Shown: in pieces, positions 11,342 to 23,460 of the stretch
Layout of the letters: each line of letters opens with the position of its first letter
Position numbering within the stretch: the stretch's first letter is position 1
From: Exophiala sp. HKRS030
Lineage: Eukaryota; Ascomycota; Eurotiomycetes; Chaetothyriales; Herpotrichiellaceae
DNA: 64,000 nucleotides
Assembly: GCA_023897205.1 (NCBI GenBank)
Contig: JAHWDD010000001.1
Coordinates: 6,386,001 to 6,450,000 of the forward strand
Direction of reading: 5' to 3'
Position numbers and translations under genes: made by a program
Notes under the pieces: model-generated
The model's database searches: none
Told to the model about the DNA's origin: nothing
Seen by the model: only the letters and a program-made list of their open reading frames with translations

Positions 11342-12394
11342 ATGTCCAAGACTGCAACGTATGTCAAATCTCCCAAGCTTTCAAGTCCTCTATCAAACCT
11401 CTAAAGTGCCTGAATATTATATACTAACCAGGATTTTCATGATTAGCCGCCCTGACTGGGCCGATGATGTCTCAGACTCAGAACAAATCAACGATCCATC
11501 CTCACTGCCAGCACCTGTCACAACAGTCAACAAAGACGGAACTAAAACTACTATCTCATATCGCATCGATGACCAGGGCCGAAAAGTGAAAACCACACGG
11601 AGAACCCGCACCACCGTTCACAAAGAAAAAGTCAACCCGGTTGTCGCAGAGCGACGAGAATGGGCCAAATTCGGACTTGAGAAGAGCAAACCCAAGGGAC
11701 CACAACCTGACACGACATCAGTTGGCGAGAACATCGTCTTCAGACCCAGCAGAGATTGGAAGAATGTGCAGGCCGAGGAGGCAAAGGCCGGTGGTGGCAA
11801 AGCCGAAGAGAAGAGTTTGAAAGAGCAACTGCGAGACAAAAAAGTCAAGTGTCGCATTTGCCAAGGCGAGCATTTCACAGCCAGATGTCCGTTCAAGGAC
11901 ACCATGGCGCCTGCAGACGACGGAGCGACACCGGCTGTCGATCCGATGGCTGACGATGAGGACGGCGGCAAAGCCGCTGGCAGGCTCGGCGCCGGCAGCA
12001 GCAGCTATGTTCCGCCAGCTCTAAGAAACCGCGACACCGCAGGGCCCGGAGAGAGGATGGGCGGCAAATTTGAGAGAGATGATTTGGCTACTCTGCGCGT
12101 CACTAATGTAAGTCATCGACCGACTCGGTTGCACTCCACTACTTTACAATTACTGACCTTCAACAACAGGTGTCCGAGATGGCAGAAGAACAAGAACTCC
12201 GCGATCTTTTCGAACGTTTTGGTCGTGTCACTCGCGTGTTTCTTGCTAAGGACAGGGACACAGGCCGTGCAAAGGGATTCGCGTTCATTTCTTTTGTCGA
12301 TCGATCAGATGCTGGCAAGGCCTGCGAAAAGATGGATGGTTTCGGTTATCGACATCTTATCCTAAGAGTGGAATTTGCAAGGCGGACAACATAA
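11342..12394 (+). CDS. tif35: Translation initiation factor eIF3 subunit g
   Basis: RNA-binding subunit of eIF3, needed for scanning and reinitiation on the 40S ribosome. Exons are 11342-11358 (only 17 nt), 11447-12107 and 12170-12394, giving 300 residues. The tiny first exon is supported because it splices in phase to [12 protein letters not shown], the conserved family start, and because a CTAAC branch site lies at 11424 before the acceptor. The middle has a zinc knuckle ([13 protein letters not shown]) and a conserved YVPPALR motif. The C-terminus is one RRM, with [20 protein letters not shown] covering RNP1 and the following strand. The length matches fungal eIF3g. Confidence 0.93.
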
Positions 12395-14895
12395 ATGATC
12401 TCATGCTACACCTCACTGGGACTGAGGGTAAAATGCATAAAATGACGGGAGTGTTGGCTGGTATGCTTGAAAACGTCCCGTTCTGGCTTTGTAAAATTGT
12501 ATGAAATCGTCAATGACACCAAAATCATAGAAATCAATTATGATACTTCGGCCACTTCAAGCACTGCCAAAGCTCTCCGCAACATTAGTGTGACTTACGC
12601 TACCTGCGATCACTATCCTATATGAAACCTCATGTGACCGCGTACTCATCGTGCCTTATGAACGGTCTTGAATGCCCACTCGCGGCGAATGGTAAATTGC
12701 TCGCCACAACACCCAACCCGCGGAATGAAAGGATACCCCAAAGTCTTCATGCACGATCCTCTGAGGCTCCGGAGGAGGCAGAAAATGCAATAGCAGAAAA
12801 TGACTCCCTTTGCGGCGGCCCGACCACAACCCGGTTGACGACGGCTGGAATGTCAGAATATCAAAATACATTCGGATTTTGAGGGTACAGGCCTAGAGGT
12901 GCCAGCAACAATACAATAAGTTTGATGCATTTAACGACACAGCTGGCATCAAAAGCACAGCATAGAAGTTTCGAGAGGCGGGTCATCAGAAACACAAATA
13001 ACGTCCGGTCAATTGCAGGTCCATACAACGAGACCGTGTTACAGCGTTTTGGACCACCGCTTGCCCGATGTGTCGATCAGCAACAACGGTGCAGCGGACT
13101 TCGAAGATAGGAGAAGGCCTCACTTCTTCCACGCATTCAGGATCACAGTCTATGTGATATCGAAGTCGTCATAGATTGACACTGCTGAGGGCACGTGGTT
13201 AGAGGCCTAAGTCTAAAGCAAGATCTCGCCCAGAAGTGTCTGGTTCTAATTCCAATGGCCTGATGAGGGAAAGTAATCCGGGTCACTTACTCGCATGCAC
13301 GCAGCGCCATCCGCAGGACACTTCGGATGGACGCCGTCGGAGCCAACAATCCGCCCAACAATTGCGACCTGGACCTGCATCAAGGAAACACAAAGGAATG
13401 ACAGGCATCGGATTCGCGGAAACAATGGCCACGACCACGATCGGGCTGAAGTGCCAGATGACACGAGACCCTGGGCCTATACCACCCGCCCTCGTCCACA
13501 GATTTGTGCGATAGAACTCATGCGAAGAATCCAACCAATGACAGAGGCCCGAAATATTCCAAATGAAGTCGGGAGTACAACCAGGTTGCCGAAGAACAAA
13601 CAAGGCCTCGCGGTGAACGCTTGGGCAGCCAAATCGTCACTACTCACAGGTTTTCCGACGTTAAACTTGTATGGTGACACGAAACGAGGCAGCAGTACGA
13701 ACTGGTGGTCCAAGCTGCGCAAAATACAACATTGGTGCAACCTGTCAGGGTCGCAAGATTTGTCAAGCTCTTCTGGCTGAGGGATATTTCCCAAGGTGCA
13801 ATATATCGGGTGAATCAACACTGTCGCAAACCACGTCGTTCCCAACGGCGAAAGACATGCGAAGCCTGCGAATTCAGGCCATGTTTCGACCGTAGATTCC
13901 AGGGGTAGCCCGCCTTTTAGAAGCCAGTATCACGACTCGCAAAGAATATATGTTGTCTTTGGCTCGAACAAGGGTCACTTTTTGAGTTTGGGGGTCTCAT
14001 CGCGGCAACATGTAGACAAGTCAATGGCTTGAGGAGGTCGGAAGGCCAATAGCGTCCTTAGTCAGTCCGAGAAGATACAGAGCGTCGACCGAGCAGCGGC
14101 TTCACCGAATGTGCTCGTAATCGGAAAACCAGTCTGAGGCAGTGGTGTCCTCGAGGCTTCGGCGAGGGCAAATTGCCACGAATAAACAATGGCGGCGTTG
14201 ATCTCGAGCCAGCTTCAAATGAGGTTGAATCAAGAAAAGACGAAGGTCAAGATAGATCTGTGTGTACTCGAGACTTGTGTATCAGTTGAAAGATATGCCA
14301 GAGAGGCAGTGGGGTGATGTTCATGGTACCACCGACTCCTGAAGTCAAAGGCGAGGCAGATGCAGAGCCAAACCTAAACCTGCATTAGTTACTCGACGTA
14401 CTCGACGTACGGAGTGTATCTGGGGCAAGAGCTAAGGCCTCGGATCTCGACCCAAGCTTTCCCTAATAGGAGACTAACTAGTTCTCCGGAAGGTCAAGAT
14501 TTAGCGTCAGAACCATCTCCATCACGCTCCATTCTCCAAGTCCTTTTTCCCATGATTCTTTGTCCGTTCATCAATTCCTCCTTGCTCATCAGGAGTTCCA
14601 GACCTTTGCTACCTTGACGACTTACCTGTCGATATGCCAGTCATTCAACTTTCCACTGATTGGGGCATCAAACCCCTTCCCACCCTCCTCCTGCCACTTT
14701 CCACATGATCAGCCTTCGTCTTTAGGCCGCCGGCTGCATCGTGTCCAAGCATTTTGCAGGATTGAACACCCTCTCTCAGAGTTGACCACGCCGACTTGGT
14801 CCTGTTTTGGCAGTGTCCAGATGTTCAGGACTACCAATTGTCATGCAGCATTCGAGATGGCCACATCTACCAGTTCCCAGACGTGCACGACATAG
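12395..14895. other. Gene-poor region
   Basis: About 2.5 kb in which neither strand gives a frame that looks conserved; open frames are short and overlap in several phases. A small tandem repeat of a nine-base unit (TACTCGACG) sits near 14393-14413. Composition is not strongly AT-biased, so RIP-degraded transposon sequence is not obvious. Confidence 0.5.
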
Positions 14896-15438
14896 ATGCA
14901 GATGGCAACAAACTCCGGCCCGCCGCCTTCTCAAACAACACCAATCGGCACCAAGCATTGTCTTCACCTCCACGACTTACGCCGTGCTTTCAATCTTCAG
15001 CAGTCGGCATTCAAGTCTGGGCTGCCGCGCTGGGCCGTAAGGCAACCTTCCAACATGATGTACAGCTCTCAGACCCACCTAAGCTACGTCGAGCATAGCA
15101 TCGCTCTATTGCAATCAAAGCAAAAGGTTCCAATCGTCTTTCACCTATCCAAGCACAAAGACAAGGAACATTTGGCCAAGGCTTATATCGGGTGCGCTAT
15201 GGCAAGACTTGCATCCGCTGTTTTCTGCCGCCTGGGGCTGGACCCCTGGACCCAGTCGGAGGATTCGCTCCCTCGGCTCTTCTTCTCTAAGGATCCACCG
15301 ATGGACCCGACCATGCCGACTTCTTCTCTCTTGCGCCCGGGGTTCCCAGAATATGTCAATGCTTTGATTGGTTCCTTTCAAAGCCAACTAGAAGTCAGTC
15401 CTTTGCCAGACGGCTCCTTGCACTACATTGCCATCTAG
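14896..15438 (+). CDS. Possible 180-codon gene, unrecognised
   Basis: The longest open frame in the desert left of the NDT80-type gene: 180 codons from an ATG. The predicted product has His and Ser-rich segments and a middle with alternating hydrophobic residues (AKAYIGCAMARLASAVFC). No signal peptide, motif or family is recognised. A pyrimidine-rich, leader-like stretch occurs shortly upstream (14500-14720), which is the main positive sign. It may equally be chance within a long non-coding leader or lncRNA. Confidence 0.25.
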   Translation: MQMATNSGPPPSQTTPIGTKHCLHLHDLRRAFNLQQSAFKSGLPRWAVRQPSNMMYSSQTHLSYVEHSIALLQSKQKVPIVFHLSKHKDKEHLAKAYIGCAMARLASAVFCRLGLDPWTQSEDSLPRLFFSKDPPMDPTMPTSSLLRPGFPEYVNALIGSFQSQLEVSPLPDGSLHYIAI

Positions 15439-17495
15439 GCGCAGTTGCTAGATCTTGTTCGAAACTTGAACGTTGTTTCGAACCACCGGATCACTACGAC
15501 CGGCTGAAGCTGCTCCTGACTGACCTTGAACTTTCTCCTTCGTGATAGTGTTGGCTGAGAACAAGTTTGTGTTGAGAATTCACGATGCCCTGTGCAGACA
15601 AAGACCTAGCAGGCAGAATTGGGAGCACCGTTCCTTGCGACTTCTTTGAATCGTCCTCAGGGACCCATGCCACGTGCCATACACGTCTGCACCATTGACG
15701 TTGACTTTCCCGTCGTGTACTATGGAGTTCAGCTGAAACAGAGCTATGTGAAGTTTGGGCTTGAATGATGTCTTTGTTTGTGCAGCCGCCTCAGTGATTC
15801 GGTTTCCACATTTCGGCCTTCTGGTTAAATGGGATATTCTGACGGCCAAGCATGTTTCCAAGGCAATTTTTAGCTCCATACAGGGCTTGGTGAAGAAGGC
15901 GGCCTGCAGAACTTGGACAGTCCTAAGCTCATTAGGCAGGCAACGAGAATCGATTGGATTATCATCATGCAGCCCTCCGTGAAAAGGCTTCTTCATCGAT
16001 GTATGGCTAGTTGCACGCTCTCAGCGAATACTGGTGGTCAAATGCCAGTTCTCGAGACTGATGACTGAGTTGGTAGGCTCTCCATTCATTCAGCCAGTAC
16101 CTTTCGCACTCCAGTTCTGTCCTATTGTTCCCACGAGCTGGAAGTGGCCACGGCGTGGCGGCGTGGGTCCCCTACACCACGCGTATACGCCGCGAATCTT
16201 CTTGCACATTTGAAGGCTCTTGCTGCCCTGCCAAACGCCAAACACTCCTCCTTTCTCAATAGTTTAGAGGCCAGAAAGTCCTCTTTCTCATAACCAGAGA
16301 CACTATCGAAATTACCTAGAGACTCTCTTGACACTCTCTTTCTCTATCTACCGACATTGAGGCAAGTGCTGCTCCCGTTCAGCGTTCTCTGGTGTAAGAT
16401 CGATGTGCCTGTCGCCATCAGCATCGTGGGAATTTATATCAAGAGACTGCGGTCATTTGACGGTAGCTAGGTTGGATGCAAAGTGGATGTAAGCTACCCT
16501 GTGTGCTTCCTCGTACGCGGTATGTAACCATCAAACGAACGGGTGCTTTACAATCTTCATAACATGTATGGATTCCGGTAGATGGCTCGCCGAGTCAAAT
16601 TGAGAAGGCCTAGGAGAGTTGCTGGCTTGCCATAAAGCTAACCGCTGACAGGATTTGAGGTTCATGAAAGTGCAGATTGGACGAAGGATTGATCTGGTAG
16701 TTTGTAAGTATGCACCTGAAACCTGCGTATCGGTCAAAAGAAAGCACACTCCAAGATACACAAGCCCTCTGACCAACGACGAGATAAGCTCTGGCAACAG
16801 TTCACTGACTTTTCATCAAGGCATCATACCTGTAAGTCAGTGTGGATCAGCGTCTCGGTCCAAGCCTCACGATTGGAAGAAGCTCGCCGGACAAAGTCGA
16901 TTTTACAGGCATAAGAGCACAATACCAACTAGCATTGCCAGTCACGCCTGAGAATCTTTTCGCCCGATTTCAAGAAAGCACTCTGCCCAAGTCCAGGAGC
17001 AGCAGCGCCACCGAGACAATACGAGGCAGTCACTGTATTACAGGCCCAGGGCCTAGGTCTTAACGCATCTGAACGGATACAGCCTCGTCGTCGCTGGAAG
17101 GGTGAAGAAGCGACAGAATGGATCCTAGTACGTACTTTGACGAGCAACATGCTCTGCACCACACCATGCGCAATCCCCATATCTTCATTCCCACTCAACC
17201 TCAGACCTGACCTCGGTTATCTGGCATTTATCCGCAGTGTGCAGATGGGCATGGCAAATTTCACGGTCGTGCGTCTCTCCTTCGCGCCGTGGTTGCCACC
17301 TAAGTCTGGGTGACCAGGATAATGCCCCGCTCGTACTACTCCCGACTGCCAAATTTTTGTTCAATTGGCAATTATGAACGAAACAGACCCTGGCCAGCTC
17401 GAGGACCACGGCCTTGTGCCATGCTACGCCCTCTGTCTTATCAAATCCACCCTCCAATATTCTTTGCCTATTATTGCTACCCACGACTGACTTGA
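15439..17495. promoter_or_regulatory. Long upstream region of NDT80-type gene
   Basis: No supported gene. The region runs up to the first recognised exon of the transcription factor and must contain its start codon exon, leader and promoter. The real first exon was not located. A Met near 17420, followed by an intron ending at the CAG near 17502 or the one near 17513, is possible but unproven. Large upstream regions are usual for developmental regulators. Confidence 0.4.
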
Positions 17496-19847
17496 CTCCC
17501 AGCTTTGCTCCAGCAGCCTCCTCCATTTGACTTCTCCATTCCTTCCGAATCCAAATACCTGGGCGGCCAGGAGCGTCCATTCTCAAATCAATCTTTTTCC
17601 AATCATGGCTATTCTTATTCGAGCCGGAGACCACAGAGCTCCCTGACGAATGGCGCCTCAGGAGCTGGAGTAGCGCTGCCAGCAAACTCCAGTCTTGATT
17701 TCAACGGGACCTCACTACTGAATGAGCCTACGCCGTAAGTATCCATTTGCCCACTTACTTCATTTGCCTCAGACCCCTTCGAACAGCCAATAACAGTCTG
17801 CGGACGCTCCCTCCCTTGGTAGCACAATGTCTTATGGCCAGGAGGTTGGGCATCTGCGGCTCTCGTTTCGCTCTACAAAAGAGCTTCACTCTTTGAAAAC
17901 ACCAGGTATCGCATCCATCGTTTCTTCCGATCGGTTTACTTACAATTTTTCTTGGTCTGTGCATGGCCTGGAAGTTGTACGGCCTCATTTCTCTTATTAA
18001 TTCTATAAAATGTCTCTGAGCTATGGCTTGTCTAACCTATGAAATGCGGCGTTAGGTATCACTCGGGTTCTCAATTGCTCCTGAGTCCACCCGATTCCGT
18101 TACGGGCTCAGGTGCGCAGCCAACTTCGTCGGTGCATTACTCGACAACACTCCCCAAACCATTCCCTAGCAATGTTGGCACGACAGAACACTACTCGAGT
18201 GCACCTCCACCGGTACTCTCTTCAAATTGGTCTGGCCCGTTGATGACCGGCATGGACCGCCCTAGATTGTCAGTGTTCCTCGTCGGCAATTAGTACCTAA
18301 GTTTTCTACGCACTTCTATCTGACATTTCTCTAGTCCTCCTCAACCTCTGTCACCTCCTTTGAGTTACAATCCGGCAAGCGGCGTTTCAGGGCTGCTTGC
18401 TAACCGCCCAATGATCGACAGGTTGGGTCATTCTTATCAAGCGAATGGACAGTCTTTAAGTGGTGGGATATTCCAGCATGGACACCACAGATTCCCATCG
18501 GGTAACTACCATCGCAGCAGTCTCAGCCACCCTTACCCGATGGCAGAACCTTCTTACGCAGGGCAAAATATCCCATCTCCATTCCAAGACAACACTGGAC
18601 CAACTCGCGCGGACGGCCCCCCATTCGGCGACACCATGGTCCTGCATCAAGTCATTGGCGGGCATAGCCAACATTTAGAGCCCGACATTTCAGCCGGCAT
18701 ACAAAAGGGCTTCTTTCAGGTAGATCGGAAATGGACATGCTACCGTCGCAATTATTTTGCAGTCTCTTGTTCCTTTTCTTGGAAGGGACAGTTCGCAGAG
18801 GGGCCATTTTACCTGGAGAGGAGCGGTCAACGTGAGGTAATTCATCAATTCGCCGTTTCAATATCGGCCAAGACCGCAGTGCCAAACACCGCTGAGAGTG
18901 AAGCCCGTGCTCTTGTCCAATACACTCCCAAAAGAGACAAGGCAACAGAATCCACCCCTGGTCGCCATTCAATCTGTCCTACACCCCATGGAACGATGAA
19001 TGTGACAAGCCTATTTCACGGAACAGGCTCTATGTACTCGAGCACCCAACACATTGCTCCTTCAGTCATGGGTTCCTATACAAACTATGATAGCACGACC
19101 CAGAATCCGCTTCCACCCAATCACACCTTTGAGAGAATTCAATTCCAAAAAGCTACGGCGAATAACGGAAAGCGACGGGCGCAACAACAGTACTTCTCAG
19201 TGGTGGTGGAGCTATCTGTAAACGTTGCCAGAAATCATGGGGCTGAGGATTGGGTGGTCATTGCAATGAAAGAATCCGATCCAGTCGTGGTTCGGGGTCG
19301 TTCACCTGGTCATTACAGAGACAATGCAAGATCGGATAGCCAAACCAGCATGGATCCAGATCGTGGTAATGGATCTGGCGAGGGACATCAAGCACCAGTG
19401 ACTGCCAATCGCTATGGTTCCACAAGCGTAGATTGGCACCAGACAAGCCACCGCCATAGCAACAGTGGTTCCTATGGTCACAGATCATATCGACAAGTCA
19501 CGAAGCTACATTTCTCACCCGCCTATATGCCATCACCGACTAATCTCGCCGAGGGTTCAACAGAAGTTGAACTCGGCCTGTCGGATTCTCAGACGGCAAA
19601 ATCGTCCTGCACTTTCTCCTCGGACCCCTCTTCACTTACTCCACTTTCCAACGGTAGTGACGATGTCTTGTTCGGCGATTTATGCCATTCCACCGGTCGA
19701 AAGAGACCGTATGAGGATGAATCCGAGGAAGTCGAGAAGGACGAGCATCTGAATTATCATGTCGAGAGCCCATTCGCAGAAGGTGCCAACGCTCTTGCCG
19801 ATCTGTCGCTCATGTCTTATTCAAAACTTCTTTGTGCCTCATCTTAA
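17496..19847 (+). CDS. NDT80/PhoG-type transcription factor
   Basis: DNA-binding regulator of the NDT80/PhoG (p53-like fold) family; fungal members such as XprG/Vib-1 and Ndt80 control starvation responses, protease secretion, programmed cell death or sexual development. Recognised exons are 17496-17734, 18056-18268 and 18335-19847, in phase across introns of 321 and 66 nt. The start codon lies in an unlocated upstream exon, so the 5' end is partial. The DNA-binding domain lies in the last exon: it starts at GIQKGFFQVDRKWTCYRRNY (near 18703), continues with FAVSCSFSW and ERIQFQKATANNGKRRAQQQ, and ends at VVVRGRSPGHYRDN. Flanks are Ser, Pro and Gln-rich and probably activate transcription. A basic and acidic patch (GRKRPYEDESEE) near the C-terminus may be a nuclear signal. 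It sits alone in an 11 kb gene-poor region. Confidence 0.85.
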
Positions 19848-22800
19848 AGATATGATCAAGTGGCGAAAGACTATGTGCTGGTGAGAAAGATCAAGTCATA
19901 CACTTGCACATACCGATGACCAACCACAGGCTCGAGGACAGAATTCCACATTCTATTCTTTTGAGATGGTGCTTTCATTCTTTGCACCAGGTTACACATT
20001 TCATTTCTCATACTACTCGACAATCGTTTAGGCTGCTCCTGAGATACCCCCAGTTCATTGGTACGGTGCACGGCGCAGAGACAAGATCATGCTATGCAGG
20101 AAAGGCATAGCACACATTCGTTCGGGCATCCGCATTTACAAGGGATTTTATGAAATAGGAATGCTGAATTAGGCCATAGTAACCACCTTCAGCTGGGATA
20201 TCGTCGAGTTAATGCTTGACAGAGAGTTCCAGGGCTGCTCCAACCTAGATCATGTACGGGAAACGATTCATGGGGCATATGGTGGTCGCATGGACTGAGG
20301 TAGAAAGGGAACATTGCATTGCTAAGGCACACAGATGGCGCTAAATACGAGCTAAATCCAGGACACATGATGAGACGATCTCCAGTGCAGATTTCTTAGT
20401 TTATTGAGGCTTATGATAGTACTACAATACAAGATCTTGTAGTTACTCATGTGGCGCACATGCTTCCTCTTTGAACTCGAGACAACGCAAACGAAGATTT
20501 CAAGTCTCAAGATCGAGTCGGCATTATATGCACCAAGCACTTGTGCCGGGGCCCCTGCACTTACAACCGTGCCTTGTATTCCAGAGGGTGTCTAGGTGGA
20601 GGGTCGGTGCGACATGGATCCTCACCCCTGCCTACCACTGGCAGTCGAAAGTCTGACCTTGTACCCTTTCACCCGATTAGGATCAGTTCTGAAAGGGGCC
20701 TTATTTCTGGGAGAAGATCCTTGGACAAGGGATGCTGTGGCACAGAATTGAGGGTTTCTGTGTGCATCGCCGCGGCCATTAAGCTATGACTACTACATTC
20801 TTGGTCGAACGTGTTATTGCGAAGAAAAATCCAAAAATTTTCGTGAGTTCACGACGAAACAGACGCCACTCCAATTTACCACTAGGGGATTCGACCTTGC
20901 GGATGTGAAAGCGTGAGATCAACGCATCGCAATCACAAAACGCATGATGAATTGCACACAGCATGACATGGATCTTGACCAACACAGGGAAAACAGCATA
21001 ATGACGACAGTGACCGCAGGTTTGCACTCAGACTTTCATTTCAATACGCCTGCGTCGGTGAAGGGGATGAGGTTTTTTCAAGCAGATTGACAAGGATTCA
21101 GATGGACTCGGCCGATCTCGAAGAGGAAACTGTGGTTGGAGAAGGAGACAAAACAGAAGATTTCCTACGCAAAGCCAAGAGGAATCGAGCAATGGTGCCC
21201 AAGATGTGCCATCAGGGGTGCTTCAGCTGAATTTGGTTCTGCCGGCTTACACTGTACGGTCTCGTATTTCAGAAGCCTCCGGCACTTCATCAGTGGCTAC
21301 GAGTTTGTTACTTCAGGATTGTCGAACGGGCAATGGCACGCTTGCGCTTCAAGCTCTCGCACTATGCCATCGCTTCGCTAAAATTTGGAAGACCGAATTC
21401 TCCTTGTGGTTCGGTCCGGATGCTCTCAGTGAGGATTGGGCACTCCTGACCATGTTCTACCCACATCAGCTGGTAGGCATCGGCACCGTCCTTGACAGCG
21501 GCACGCCCACCGGGTACCCTCGTAGTCCAGGATGCACGGCTATCCAACGAAGACAAGAAAGTCAATCATCCTGGTCTGGGAAAGTCAATCACAAACGCCC
21601 TGGTATGTAGAAACCAATTGCAGTGGCCATCAGGAGTCTGAAGGGAGAGACAACGCAGTAGCCAACACTGGTTTGATGCAGGAGTCGATCACTGTTCAAG
21701 AATGAGCGCAGTATTTTGACTCACGCCACCCAGAAGACTGCAGATGCTCGTCACCGCATGGTGCTGATGACTAGTGCACCGATTTCTGCTGGATGGGGTG
21801 ACGCACATGGCTAGCTGTTGACGTCGAGCCAGTCTAAGCGATCCAGACAAGAACGTTTACCAATCGAGCACTTGCATATCTCACCCTCTGATGCGGAGAG
21901 CATCGAACAAAGGACTTCAACAGGGATTCAAGCAACATGCATAGATGCAAGTGGGCAGGTCGACAAGGAGGCATATGCATTTGGAGTCTGCGCATGTTAT
22001 ACATCGGCTTGACCACTTCAACAGCCTTACTTACCACCATGTCACCTACACATGCGGCGGATGTAAGGCGTCCTTTAGATGCATGTGACAGTCCGTGGCT
22101 TCTGCTTCATAAGTTCCCACAACAGAGCCCGAGTTGGAGATGCAGATGGTCCCAAATATTCATACATCAGATTCTACGGTCCAGTTTGTCGTCAAATTTG
22201 GCGCATGCCTAAGGCCAACACTAAATCACCACCGGCTAGGTGATCGGTCGCATGGGAAATACGGATTGGCGTTGCCCAGCGAGTGGGGCAGGGGGATAGC
22301 GTCTCTTGAGAAGTGCGCACTCGCAAGCCGCGAGGGTCCGCGACACGGCGACAGCAACTCGACTCAATTCGATTCGATTCAATGCCACCGGCTGCTTCTA
22401 GCCACTGCAACCAGCGGAACTCTAATCACAGCCCGTAAAGTTAGTGCCTCGTTTTCGGATTTCAACTCGTGCGACAGGTCGTCTTTCGCTTGACACGTAG
22501 GCTACATGACGGGAACTGCTCTGCAATCAAGAACAAGATTACCGGTCGATCTGGAAGTTTTAACCACGATGTGCCCTTCGTGGCTCTCAAGGCTCCGCGG
22601 ATTTCGTCCCAGACGACAATTCCCCATGGTCGCGAAGGCTAGAGTCTCGCGGAAGGTGTTGCTCTGTACAGACAGCTATATCACACTGGGCAAACCGTTT
22701 TTGGGGGCTCTTTGACTCTTGCGCGATGTGACATCACTTGTGAGATGCTTTCCCACCTTCACCACAATGCAACTCTTCCCAGCAAGAAGGCTATGTCATG

Positions 22801-23460
22801 GCCAAGGACGTGTTGAGATGCAAAGATCGTCATGCGGAGTGGTGATGGACCAGAATAGCAACCACTATCCACCTTTCAAAAAGCTCACAATTGAAGCCAC
22901 AACGTGTATCGCTCTCCAGCAACGTGAGGCTGACTAACCGCAAGGGCAGCAACCAGGCCAACGTCACAAGAATCCTAATAGAGCTGGCTGAACATGCGAT
23001 ATCTGACGACATATGTACTGCTTGAACTCCAGAAACAAATTTCCTGGTGTAGCACATGAATTGAAGCACGTGGTTTCAGCATGCGACTCTCCATCGGTAT
23101 GATTCAACAAATGCAAGTTCATACATGATCGCAGGTAAGAACAGCAGTCTAATGCCACGGCTCTATTGCTGGTCTTCAAACGATTTTTATGAAGATATTC
23201 CTCTGCCCTCATGTGAGACGACTCCTGTCATCTGGAAGCATAGATCAGCATATGGATTACTGGAGCCAAGTTCGGAGTTGATCCTTCTGCGCGCCCGCGT
23301 CGTGGGGACTGATCGTTTTCGAAACAAATGAGAAGAACACAACAACACAGCAAGATTCTTCCATTGGAACGTGATCATAAGTTTTCCACAACAATCCACT
23401 TCAGCTTCCCTACAACTTCCATCTCCTTTTCTTCTGCCTTTTGAACTTCTTTCAGTGCCT
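19848..23460. other. Gene-poor region downstream of NDT80-type gene
   Basis: About 3.6 kb with only short overlapping open frames on both strands and no recognisable protein. The first few hundred bases should be the 3' untranslated region of the regulator. Small simple-sequence patches exist, for example a five-base TCRAT-type repeat near 22353-22382. A long pyrimidine-rich tract begins near 23400 and continues into the next gene. Confidence 0.5.

Noticed and set aside
21206..21610. 134-codon plus-strand frame in the gene-poor region
   Set aside because: No leader, motif or conserved feature; overlapping frames are open on both strands.
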